Shown here: positions 1-6,508 of the stretch, in pieces
How the letters are laid out: the number at the start of each line of letters is the position of its first letter
How positions within the stretch are numbered: position 1 is the stretch's first letter
Origin: CAIMZW01 sp037142435
GTDB taxonomy: Bacteria; Actinomycetota; Actinomycetes; Nanopelagicales; Nanopelagicaceae
Direction of reading: 5' to 3'
DNA: 57,205 nt
Assembly (NCBI GenBank): GCA_037142435.1
Contig: JBAXAO010000004.1
Span: 1 to 57,205, forward strand
The notes under the pieces: model-generated
Databases searched by the model: none
What the model was told of the DNA's origin: nothing
What the model saw: the letters and a program-made list of their open reading frames with translations, nothing else
Program-made: the position numbers and the translations under genes

Positions 1-79
1 TAAAAATCGGGGAATTACCCAGGCTGAAGAGGATAAATCCCTCATCCTCCGCCAGTTTCACTGGCTCCGGCCGAATCAC
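1..79 (-). CDS. Partial open frame at window edge, unknown product
   Basis: An uninterrupted minus-strand frame runs from a possible GTG at 79 (an in-frame TTG lies just upstream at 82) off the left edge. It reads about 26 residues, starting IRPEPVKLAEDEGF. It lies 8 nt downstream of the SCO1/SenC stop on the same strand, so it would be the next gene of the copper operon. I do not recognise the family and no clear Shine-Dalgarno is visible. It could be chance open frame. Confidence 0.3.
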   Translation of the reverse strand, partial: MIRPEPVKLAEDEGFILFSLGNSPIF

Positions 80-87
80 CAATGGAG

Positions 88-909
88 CTATGGCTTGATG
101 TCGATTCCGACAATTGAACTCAAGGCGGAAAGGACCGCCTCGGGCGTCCAGCTTGGTTCCTGTGGCTTAGCTAGGTTTGCCAAACCATCGGCGCTCAAGA
201 ACTTGTTCAGTTTCGCCGGAATTGTGGCCCCTTGTGGATTGGGGTTACCAAGATCTACCCACGCCCAATTCCCAGAAGCATCGATAATAAGAACCTCGTC
301 AGCATGCGCAACATCGTAGGTATTGGGTTTTCCAGTTTGCCAATCTACTGGCAAAGTCTTCATATCCTCCGCCGTGTAATTGGACTTCATCACAGCTGCA
401 CCGAAAAAATCCCAGAGAGTTTTTAGGCTTTTTTCTTTACCTGAAGCAAGAACCCAATTGTAATCTTGAAACAACTCCTGGTAAGCAGCTAGGCGACCTG
501 CGCTGTCTCGTCCGGAATCGACGGAAATTTCCAATACTTTTATCTTGTCTTTCAAATTAGCCTTGGAGACTGCATCCCCGATGGCACGCATATTTGCCGA
601 TGTCATCGGACAAATTTCTTGGCACGAAGTCAAGAAATCGCTCACCACTAAAACTTTCCCTTTGAGGCTTGCGAGAGTGAAGGTCTTTCCGCTGGCATCA
701 AAGAGTTCAGTATTAAGAACCGCATCACTAATCGGTTCATGAAGGAAGGACCCTCCACCGGGAGCGGCACTTGCCTGACCGTGTGCAGACGATGGTGAGC
801 TGTTCTTACTCATATGCATTCCCGCCATGGAACTCTTCGATTCGCTTCCTCCACAGCCAGCCAAGAGAAGAACAGTTAATATGAGTAGACATAATTTTGA
901 ACGTTTCAT
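88..909 (-). CDS. SCO1/SenC-family copper chaperone lipoprotein
   Basis: Predicted 273-residue lipoprotein of the SCO1/SenC (thioredoxin-fold) family, which delivers copper to the CuA site of cytochrome c oxidase outside the membrane. The N terminus is a lipoprotein signal with lipobox LAGC (Cys19). A short Met/His patch, MAGMHM (28-33), follows and could bind Cu. The family copper ligands are visible: Cys96 and Cys100 in the CxxxC motif of TSCQEICPM, and His202 in VAHADEVL. It is the fifth complete gene of a minus-strand run after CopC, YcnI, a 40-residue protein and a membrane protein, with 6 nt between it and CopC. The context makes copper handling or oxidase assembly a strong inference. 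A peroxiredoxin-like redox role is the alternative for this fold. Confidence 0.9.
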   Translation of the reverse strand: MKRSKLCLLILTVLLLAGCGGSESKSSMAGMHMSKNSSPSSAHGQASAAPGGGSFLHEPISDAVLNTELFDASGKTFTLASLKGKVLVVSDFLTSCQEICPMTSANMRAIGDAVSKANLKDKIKVLEISVDSGRDSAGRLAAYQELFQDYNWVLASGKEKSLKTLWDFFGAAVMKSNYTAEDMKTLPVDWQTGKPNTYDVAHADEVLIIDASGNWAWVDLGNPNPQGATIPAKLNKFLSADGLANLAKPQEPSWTPEAVLSALSSIVGIDIKP

Positions 910-915
910 TTGTGG

Positions 916-1299
916 CTACTTTCTTGAATTCTTTGGATTAATTATGAAATAAGTTGATCCCGTAACTGGGTGACCATCCTCAGAGACAACTCTCCACGTT
1001 TCAGTTACTTTCCCAAGCGAAGCATTCGGAGCGATTTCGATAGTCAATCTCGCTCCTCCTACATAAGAATTAAGAACTGGAATCGCTCGACCTTTTGAGT
1101 CTGTCAATTGGAGGTAATTGGTCTTCTTCCCGGTCAATACGATGAGATTCCCATCGAATTCCACCCAAATTTTTTGCGGCATGGCGGATACGACGCTTTT
1201 TGGTTTTGGGTATGCGTCAGTCAAAATGGCATGTGCGTTGGCATTGGGAGCCCCGAAAATCAGGACCCCCAATGTCAGCATTGAAATCGCCTTTTTCAC
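916..1299 (-). CDS. copC: CopC-domain periplasmic/extracellular copper-binding protein
   Basis: 127-residue secreted protein with a Sec signal ending at NANA/HA, so the mature protein begins with His23, the usual first Cu(II) ligand of CopC. The second hallmark, SEDGHPVTG, gives Asp108 and His110. The fold is a small beta-barrel that binds copper outside the membrane. No CopD membrane domain is attached, unlike the YcnJ or CopCD fusions. The start is a GTG placed directly after the TAA of the upstream YcnI gene, so the two are probably translationally coupled. No membrane anchor follows the domain, and the C terminus ends in NPKNSRK. Assignment by motif is firm; the exact partner (SCO or CopD) is inferred. 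Confidence 0.88.
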   Translation of the reverse strand: MKKAISMLTLGVLIFGAPNANAHAILTDAYPKPKSVVSAMPQKIWVEFDGNLIVLTGKKTNYLQLTDSKGRAIPVLNSYVGGARLTIEIAPNASLGKVTETWRVVSEDGHPVTGSTYFIINPKNSRK

Positions 1300-1866
1300 T
1301 TACGCGGCAACAGTCGTAACCGATGGCGCTGGGCCGAATTCGGTATCTTCGGTAGCGGCTGGAGTAGTTCCATCAGTTTGGATCCACTTCAAATACAACG
1401 GTTTCTTGACGCCGGATGTTGAAGTAGGCGCATAACAAGTCTGGGTGGTTTTGAAGAATATTTTCTGTGGCGTGGCGTTCCACGTCACTTTAATTCCAAA
1501 GTCCGAAAATGTGTACGGATCGATCACCCAGTAATTAGATTTTGCGGTCCACGTAACTGTGTAATAAGCCGGCACGTTTTTGGCATCAACTTCAGTAGAA
1601 GCCACAACAGTCGCTTTGAATCCTTGACGAAACTCCGGAGTTGGTTTTCCAGCTGAGGCAGGCACATCTGTCGAAAATACCCGAGTACCGTATTGAACGC
1701 TCTTGTAGGTGCATCCATGCCCAAGGCTTAAATAGATACGACTGGATTGACCAGCGACCAATGTATTTCCTCGAAGTTGAACGCCAACATGTGCAGATGC
1801 AACTGTTGGTACTGCTAGAAGTGTCACAATCAAGATGACAAAAATTGATTTGTATTGTTTTTTCAC
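1300..1866 (-). CDS. YcnI-like (DUF1775) copper-binding protein
   Basis: 188-residue exported protein of the YcnI/DUF1775 family, whose characterised members bind Cu(II) through the N-terminal histidine of the mature chain. The signal peptide runs to about residue 25 (TVASA) and the mature chain begins HVGVQL at His26. SLGHGC and VFSTDVP follow, as in family members. A C-terminal membrane anchor, common in the family, is absent; the chain ends in a Thr/Ala-rich tail. The start is a GTG at 1866 with GAGAGG 6 nt upstream. It sits between the 40-residue Met/His protein and CopC, so it belongs to the copper operon. Confidence 0.85.
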   Translation of the reverse strand: MKKQYKSIFVILIVTLLAVPTVASAHVGVQLRGNTLVAGQSSRIYLSLGHGCTYKSVQYGTRVFSTDVPASAGKPTPEFRQGFKATVVASTEVDAKNVPAYYTVTWTAKSNYWVIDPYTFSDFGIKVTWNATPQKIFFKTTQTCYAPTSTSGVKKPLYLKWIQTDGTTPAATEDTEFGPAPSVTTVAA

Positions 1867-1889
1867 GAAAACCTCTCAATGAGAATTGA

Positions 1890-2012
1890 TTACTTATCGC
1901 TCCTTTTCTGGTAGAGCCACCAAGCACCGATGGCGGCAAGAGCAGCCAAGGTTAAGAAGATGTGAAATGCATGATGAACGAATATGTTTTCGTGCATAGG
2001 CATGCCGTTCAT
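1890..2012 (-). CDS. 40-residue Met/His-rich single-span membrane microprotein
   Basis: A 40-residue gene. It begins MNGMPMHENIFVHHAFH, then a hydrophobic segment (about 18-36, IFLTLAALAAIGAWWLY) and a basic tail ending QKRSDK. Its ATG (2012-2010) overlaps the TGA of the upstream membrane protein as ATGA, the classic coupling arrangement, and the next gene (YcnI) starts 23 nt after its stop. The N-terminal 17 residues hold three Met and four His in a pattern typical of Cu(I)/Cu(II) binding. I do not know a named family. By position and composition I infer a small copper-binding or complex-stabilising membrane subunit. It is too short for most gene callers. Confidence 0.7.
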   Translation of the reverse strand: MNGMPMHENIFVHHAFHIFLTLAALAAIGAWWLYQKRSDK

Positions 2013-2515
2013 GATTTAAATCCAAATAAAGGCGCAGGGGGACCTCGTCTACTTAGAGAGTCAAGTTCTAGAAAACTTTGAAAGGATGAAGGTTCGACAA
2101 CGTAAATGAAATTGAAATTCGCAGTTTTATTGAATCTGAAAACGCGAAATGGAACTATTAAAATCTCAACGAACTTTAAGGAGGTTTCCCAGATCGCCTC
2201 AAATTTAGAAATTAAAATATATGTCGCAATGCCGCCAATAAGATGCGAGAACATCATGACTAGATTGTTTGAATTTCCGGCACCAAGCAACAAGTGACCG
2301 TTACTTTGTGCAAAGAGAACTAGCAACGCAAGTTTGGGACCTTCGATGAGGCGATTACTAAGAAAAACCAAAACTGGAATGATCACAGCGATTTCAGCAC
2401 TCAATCGAGTGACAGTGACGAAACTTCCACCGGCCGCACCGTGCGAGAGAAGTGCGCCAAACAGCAAAATCACAGCGTTGCACCAGATCCGAATGGGCTG
2501 CAGACGTGATCGCAC
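2009..2515 (-). CDS. Four-TM membrane protein of the copper operon
   Basis: 168 residues, with about four membrane spans in the first 110 residues. Polar, conserved-looking positions lie inside or near the spans: SHG (24-26), QSNGHLL and MMFSHL. A cytosolic-looking C-terminal tail carries SRRGPPAP near the end. From memory, actinobacterial membrane proteins next to YcnI/CopC genes have the same layout (a His in TM1, a second His before a MxxxH segment, an RRGPP tail), so this is probably that family, with unknown biochemical role. The start is a GTG at 2515, because an in-frame TAG lies just upstream. A -10-like TAGTGT sits 6 nt before it, so the mRNA is probably leaderless and this is the first gene of the operon. 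Confidence 0.65.
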   Translation of the reverse strand: MRSRLQPIRIWCNAVILLFGALLSHGAAGGSFVTVTRLSAEIAVIIPVLVFLSNRLIEGPKLALLVLFAQSNGHLLLGAGNSNNLVMMFSHLIGGIATYILISKFEAIWETSLKFVEILIVPFRVFRFNKTANFNFIYVVEPSSFQSFLELDSLSRRGPPAPLFGFKS

Positions 2516-2521
2516 ATGGGC

Positions 2522-2527
2522 ACACTA
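2522..2527 (-). promoter_or_regulatory. -10 element of the copper operon (leaderless)
   Basis: TAGTGT on the minus strand followed by 6 nt (GCCCAT) and the GTG start at 2515. Spacing puts transcription start at or next to the start codon. No convincing -35 is visible. Confidence 0.5.
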
Positions 2528-2640
2528 ATAGATCTAGTGGAAATAGGACATATTCACCTCTGGACTTTCGCCGATTTCTTCTTCATGAAAGTTCGTGGCT
2601 TAGCTAGGAAATTCAAATTAAATTTATCGACCATATTTAG

Positions 2641-2646
2641 TAACCT
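2641..2646 (+). promoter_or_regulatory. -10-like element before heliorhodopsin
   Basis: TAACCT followed by 6 nt (ccactc) and the ATG at 2653. There is no Shine-Dalgarno upstream of this ATG, which fits a leaderless start. A competing TTTAGT lies 4 nt further upstream. The 113 bp between this and the divergent copper-operon -10 hold no other clear signal. Confidence 0.4.
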
Positions 2647-2652
2647 CCACTC

Positions 2653-3414
2653 ATGGCCACTCTAGTTTCAACCCAGAGAATCCGTCGGTACAACCTGATC
2701 GCAGGGTTTGCCCATTTGATGCAAATGGGAGTGGTTCTGGCCTTGGCCAATGATTTCTCTCTCCCCATTGTGGCTCGTTACATGGCCGGCCCACCGGGAA
2801 GCTCCTTTGCAGAACCGGTCACGCTCCTCAAGACTCCTGTGGGAATTACCGTTGCAATATTCCTTGGACTTTCGGCCTTCTTTCACTTCCTAGTTGCCAG
2901 CCCACAATTTTTCGCCAGATACCAAACCGGTTTAGTTGCCGGGCATAACTACTTCCGTTGGGTTGAGTACTCGATCAGTTCATCAGTCATGATTGTTTTG
3001 ATAGCTCAAATTTGTGGTGTTTCAGATGTGGTCGCGCTCATCGCGCTTTTCGGAGTGAATGCATCAATGATTCTTTTCGGTTGGTTACAGGAAAAGTATG
3101 AAAACCCAGGCAGCCGCGGTTGGCTCCCATTTATATTCGGATGCATTGCAGGAATCGTTCCTTGGATCGCCATCGCCTTTTATGTACTTTCAATTGGTGG
3201 ACCTGGTGATACGAAGGCACCAGCATTCGTATACGGAATTGTCTTCTCGCTCTTTGTCCTCTTCAATACTTTTGCAATCGTGCAGTTTCTTCAATATCGG
3301 CAAATTGGAAATTGGTCAGATTATTTGCGTGGCGAAAAGACTTACATAACGCTTTCGCTTGTTGCTAAATCCGCTTTGGCCTGGCAGATATTTGCCTCAA
3401 CGCTTGTTAAGTAA
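2653..3414 (+). CDS. Heliorhodopsin
   Basis: 253-residue seven-helix retinal protein of the heliorhodopsin family, a light-sensing branch that is inverted in the membrane (N terminus inside) relative to type-1 rhodopsins. It is very similar along its whole length to the actinobacterial heliorhodopsin 48C12 as I remember it. The Schiff-base lysine is Lys239 (SLVAKSALAW), the counterion Glu105 (RWVEYSIS) with Arg102 nearby, and the pocket histidines His21 (FAHLMQM) and His78 (FFHFLV), each two residues below 48C12 numbering. GPPG in the first extracellular loop and GWLQEKYE after helix 4 are family signatures. It is a single gene: divergent copper operon upstream, convergent secreted protein 11 bp downstream. 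No retinal-synthesis gene lies in the window. Function in the cell (sensor, enzyme regulator) is unknown. Confidence 0.96.
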   Translation: MATLVSTQRIRRYNLIAGFAHLMQMGVVLALANDFSLPIVARYMAGPPGSSFAEPVTLLKTPVGITVAIFLGLSAFFHFLVASPQFFARYQTGLVAGHNYFRWVEYSISSSVMIVLIAQICGVSDVVALIALFGVNASMILFGWLQEKYENPGSRGWLPFIFGCIAGIVPWIAIAFYVLSIGGPGDTKAPAFVYGIVFSLFVLFNTFAIVQFLQYRQIGNWSDYLRGEKTYITLSLVAKSALAWQIFASTLVK

Positions 3415-3425
3415 CTTTGGACTTT

Positions 3426-4895
3426 CTACCGAGTGTAGGTGCGCTTCGCTGATGTGAATGAAGTAAATTCCGATGGAGACTTCATCGTCGTGTTTAATTC
3501 GACGCTGAGTGTCCCCTGACTATTTACCTGCAAAGCAACGATCCCTTTGACGGAACCTCCCGGAATTAAGGTGTAACCCACGGCAAATGGCGCCATCGAG
3601 CCTGGTTCCCGAGCCGGCGCGTTTGTGGGGTCTTGGATCGAGATTTGTTCCAATTTATAGACAACCATGCCAGAGGCAGCCGTAAGTCGATCTGGTGCAA
3701 CCTGACCGCTACCGACTACTAAAAGGGCTTGGTTTGCGTCTCCTCGTGGATCTTCCCACCAACCGGAAGAGAAGATCCACTGAGAAGTGTCCACTTGATG
3801 AGGAGCAATAGACAAGTGGCTCCACGAATAGTCGTTCTTACCTGCGGGAGGTCCCTGAACCATTGAAGTAGCCGTGGCGTAATCACTATTAGGACGACCG
3901 GTGTAGCCATTGGTTCCTTGCAAAAACCAATTTCCGGATGCGCTTCCTGCTACGTCGTAGTCAATTTTGCCGACTCGTGGAGAAGTAGTTTTTTGCAACT
4001 GTGCTTCCATGGCACTTCTAATTTGTGTCGTAAAGAACGGAAGGTAATCAGCCGTATACGGTTTCCAATTTTCCGCATACAAATATGCCTGCGGATTTTG
4101 AAATCCCGACAACCATGACGTTCCATCGAAAACATTGAAATCCAACGGATTGTCACGTTGTCGACCAAATTCTTGTCCAGCTTTAATCTTTAAACGCAGG
4201 CTTACATAACCCTTTGCATCCACATCTTTCGCGTAGGGCGCAAGAACGCCAGTTAATTTATTTATAACCATATAGACACTGATGAGATTACATCCGTGGT
4301 CTATCAACACACGGTGTGAAGTTGTTGATCCTAAACTTCCAACTTCGATGATTGTGCCATCCGCTGGTGCTGTAATGGGAACGTATGCGGCGTTACTTCG
4401 TTCAGCCGAAGGTAATGCAAGTGTTTTAATTCCGATGTAACCGTGATCTATTGGAGTCACGTGACCACCGATCGTCATGCCGTAAGGAATGATCGGCGCA
4501 AGTTGGTCTAGTGGAATAACGGGCGAAGTGAATTTAACGGAGAGCGGTTTACAGGTGATGTTGGCGGGGCCGCGTCCATTGGAAAAAACTTCTGAAAGTT
4601 TTGGATACCAGCTTGGTCTTGTCTTATAGCCACCGACTGGAGTCTTCGGAACGTCGGTTGCTAGTACGAATGAAACTTTTCCTTTTTTACAAACTGCCGT
4701 CATCTGGCCATTGAAAGCGATCAGACCATTCTTCGTACATTTAGATCCAAGAGGACCTAGCGGATAGGTGTTGGAATTATTCGACCCTGCCTGCTGATTC
4801 CCGTCAGCTGCAAGAGTTGGAGAAGTAAAACTGAAAGCGATCAGACCCGTGGAAAGAACAAGGGCTATAAAATTCTTGGTCTTTCGAGATCGCAT
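3426..4895 (-). CDS. Secreted protein with degenerate M23/LytM-like domain
   Basis: 489 residues from the ATG at 4895; the frame stays open further upstream but would run into the dehydrogenase gene. A signal peptide (MRSRKTKN..., cleavage near TLAA, residue 30) is followed by a Cys pair (Cys53, Cys69). A beta-sheet region then holds GGHVTPIDHGYIG (143-155) and APADGTIIEVG (176-186), the pattern of a LytM/M23 beta-barrel. However, the canonical HxxxD spacing is H-x4-D here and the HxH motif is not evident after ISVYMV (205-210), so peptidoglycan cleavage is doubtful. The rest (230-489) has no recognised domain. I call it an M23-like, possibly ligand-binding, envelope protein. Confidence 0.6.
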   Translation of the reverse strand: MRSRKTKNFIALVLSTGLIAFSFTSPTLAADGNQQAGSNNSNTYPLGPLGSKCTKNGLIAFNGQMTAVCKKGKVSFVLATDVPKTPVGGYKTRPSWYPKLSEVFSNGRGPANITCKPLSVKFTSPVIPLDQLAPIIPYGMTIGGHVTPIDHGYIGIKTLALPSAERSNAAYVPITAPADGTIIEVGSLGSTTSHRVLIDHGCNLISVYMVINKLTGVLAPYAKDVDAKGYVSLRLKIKAGQEFGRQRDNPLDFNVFDGTSWLSGFQNPQAYLYAENWKPYTADYLPFFTTQIRSAMEAQLQKTTSPRVGKIDYDVAGSASGNWFLQGTNGYTGRPNSDYATATSMVQGPPAGKNDYSWSHLSIAPHQVDTSQWIFSSGWWEDPRGDANQALLVVGSGQVAPDRLTAASGMVVYKLEQISIQDPTNAPAREPGSMAPFAVGYTLIPGGSVKGIVALQVNSQGTLSVELNTTMKSPSEFTSFTSAKRTYTR

Positions 4896-4980
4896 GTGTC
4901 CCCAATCTAGAAAATTCTTGCGTGGATAGTACCTATCGGACCTGCTTTTTTGGCTCGCTTTTGCCACACTAAAAACAGAG

Positions 4981-5010
4981 AAGCCCCGGTCGAATTCGAC
5001 CAGGGCCTTC
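4981..5010 (-). terminator. Hairpin after the dehydrogenase gene
   Basis: The perfect 14-bp palindrome GGTCGAATTCGACC is extended by GCCC/GGGC across one mismatch. It is followed on the minus strand by TTCTCTGTTTTT. It sits 25 bp downstream of the dehydrogenase stop and 86 bp before the next minus-strand start, as expected for a Rho-independent terminator. Confidence 0.65.
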
Positions 5011-5034
5011 CTATTTCTCTCCGTGTGGTTAGAA

Positions 5035-6459
5035 CTAAATCTCAACCCCGATGTACTTCGTTTGAAGGAATTCATGAATTCCATCGAATCCACCTTCTCG
5101 ACCAAGGCCAGATTGCTTGACGCCACCGAACGGCGCGGCTGGGTCGGATACCAATCCTCGGTTGATGGCAACCATTCCGGCTTCCAGCGCTTCGGCGGTG
5201 CGGACGGCACGACCTAGTTCGCCAGAATAGACGTAAGCGATCAATCCAAATTCAGTGTCGTTGGCCATCTTGATTGCTTCTTCATCGGTATCAAAGATAA
5301 CGACTGGGGCAACTGGTCCAAAGATTTCTTGACCCAAAATCATGTTGTCGTAATTAACAGTGAGAACAGTTGCCGGATAGAAGGCACCCTCACCTTCTGG
5401 AACAACACCGCCGAGATGAACTTTTGCACCATCTGCGACAGATGCATCGACTAATTCAGCAATCTTGTTGCGCTCTTTCATGGAAACGCTGGCCCCAAGT
5501 TGGGCGCCGGCCTCAAGACCTGGAGCCAACTTCAAACCGCCCATTGCAGCGCTGAACTTGGTGATGAATTCGTCGGCAACTTTGCGGGCAACAAAAATGC
5601 GATTAGCAGCGGTGCAGGCAGCGCCACCGTTACGCATCTTTGCCAGCATTGCGCCTTTAACAGCTTCATCAACATTTGCATCATCCAGGACCACGAACGG
5701 AGCGTTGCCACCAAGTTCCATGGATGTCCGAACCACATTGTCTGCAGCTTCTTTCAACAGAATGCGACCGACTTCAGTCGAACCAGTGAAGGAAAGGTTG
5801 CGAACACGTGGATCGTGCAACATCTTGGAAATCATTGCGCCGGTCTTTTGCGGAAGTACAAAGTTAACGACGCCCTTAGGCACACCCGCACGTTCGAGAA
5901 TGTCGATGATGTACAGGGCAGTTAACGGAGTTTCCGTCGCCGGTTTCAAGATCACGGTGCAACCCGCAGCGAGCGCAGGACCAATCTTGCGAGTAGCCAT
6001 ACCTGCTGGGAAATTCCACGGGGTTATAAGTAAGGAGACACCAATTGGTTGGTGGGTAACGAGAATGCGCTTGTCGCCAGAGGGCGCCATACGGAAATCA
6101 CCAGGTGTGCGAACGGCTTCTTCAGAGAACCATCGGAAAAATTCGGCGGCATAGGCGACTTCACCTTTGGCATCAGAGAAGACCTTGCCATTTTCCATCG
6201 AAATCAACTTCGCGATCTCATCGGATTCAGCGATCATCAATTCGAAGGCTTTACGCAAGATTTCAGCGCGAACACGAGGGGCGGTCTTGGCCCAGGCGGG
6301 AAAAGCACGGTGTGCAGCGTCGACCGCAGCGTCACATTGAGCTTCGCTGGCGGTGCCAACAGAGGTGATTACGGCCCCGGTGCTGGGGTCAATAACATCA
6401 ACGCTGCCATCGCCCTTTACCCAGGCGCCATCGATGTAAAGGTCGGTTTTTAGTGTCAT
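5035..6459 (-). CDS. NAD(P)-dependent aldehyde dehydrogenase, succinate-semialdehyde type
   Basis: 474-residue aldehyde dehydrogenase covering the whole family fold. Visible active-site residues are Asn149 in PWNFP, the nucleotide-loop FTGSTEVGR (224-232), the general base Glu248 in MELGGNAP, and the nucleophile Cys282 in GGAACTAANR. The SMELGGNAPF and CTAANR forms, plus the APFGGVKQSGLGREGG tail, match the succinate-semialdehyde dehydrogenase (GabD) subgroup, which oxidises succinate semialdehyde to succinate. Substrate is inferred by subgroup only; no GABA transaminase lies nearby. Starts at ATG 6459 with TATGCT 6 nt upstream, so probably a leaderless single-gene transcript ending at the hairpin near 4995. 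Confidence 0.88.
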   Translation of the reverse strand: MTLKTDLYIDGAWVKGDGSVDVIDPSTGAVITSVGTASEAQCDAAVDAAHRAFPAWAKTAPRVRAEILRKAFELMIAESDEIAKLISMENGKVFSDAKGEVAYAAEFFRWFSEEAVRTPGDFRMAPSGDKRILVTHQPIGVSLLITPWNFPAGMATRKIGPALAAGCTVILKPATETPLTALYIIDILERAGVPKGVVNFVLPQKTGAMISKMLHDPRVRNLSFTGSTEVGRILLKEAADNVVRTSMELGGNAPFVVLDDANVDEAVKGAMLAKMRNGGAACTAANRIFVARKVADEFITKFSAAMGGLKLAPGLEAGAQLGASVSMKERNKIAELVDASVADGAKVHLGGVVPEGEGAFYPATVLTVNYDNMILGQEIFGPVAPVVIFDTDEEAIKMANDTEFGLIAYVYSGELGRAVRTAEALEAGMVAINRGLVSDPAAPFGGVKQSGLGREGGFDGIHEFLQTKYIGVEI

Positions 6460-6465
6460 TTAGTA

Positions 6466-6471
6466 AGCATA
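6466..6471 (-). promoter_or_regulatory. -10 element of the aldehyde dehydrogenase gene
   Basis: TATGCT, then TACTAA, then the ATG at 6459 on the minus strand. A 6-nt spacer implies a leaderless mRNA. Confidence 0.5.
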
Positions 6472-6508
6472 CGCTTGGGGTGGGAAGTAAAATCCGCAGC
6501 AACGGCCG

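Noticed and set aside
4896..5210. N-terminal extension of the M23-like protein
   Set aside because: It runs into the dehydrogenase gene in another frame; the ATG at 4895 gives a normal signal peptide.
5465..6154. Long plus-strand open frame (229 codons) inside the aldehyde dehydrogenase gene
   Set aside because: It is antisense to a clearly conserved gene with intact active site and has no domain of its own.
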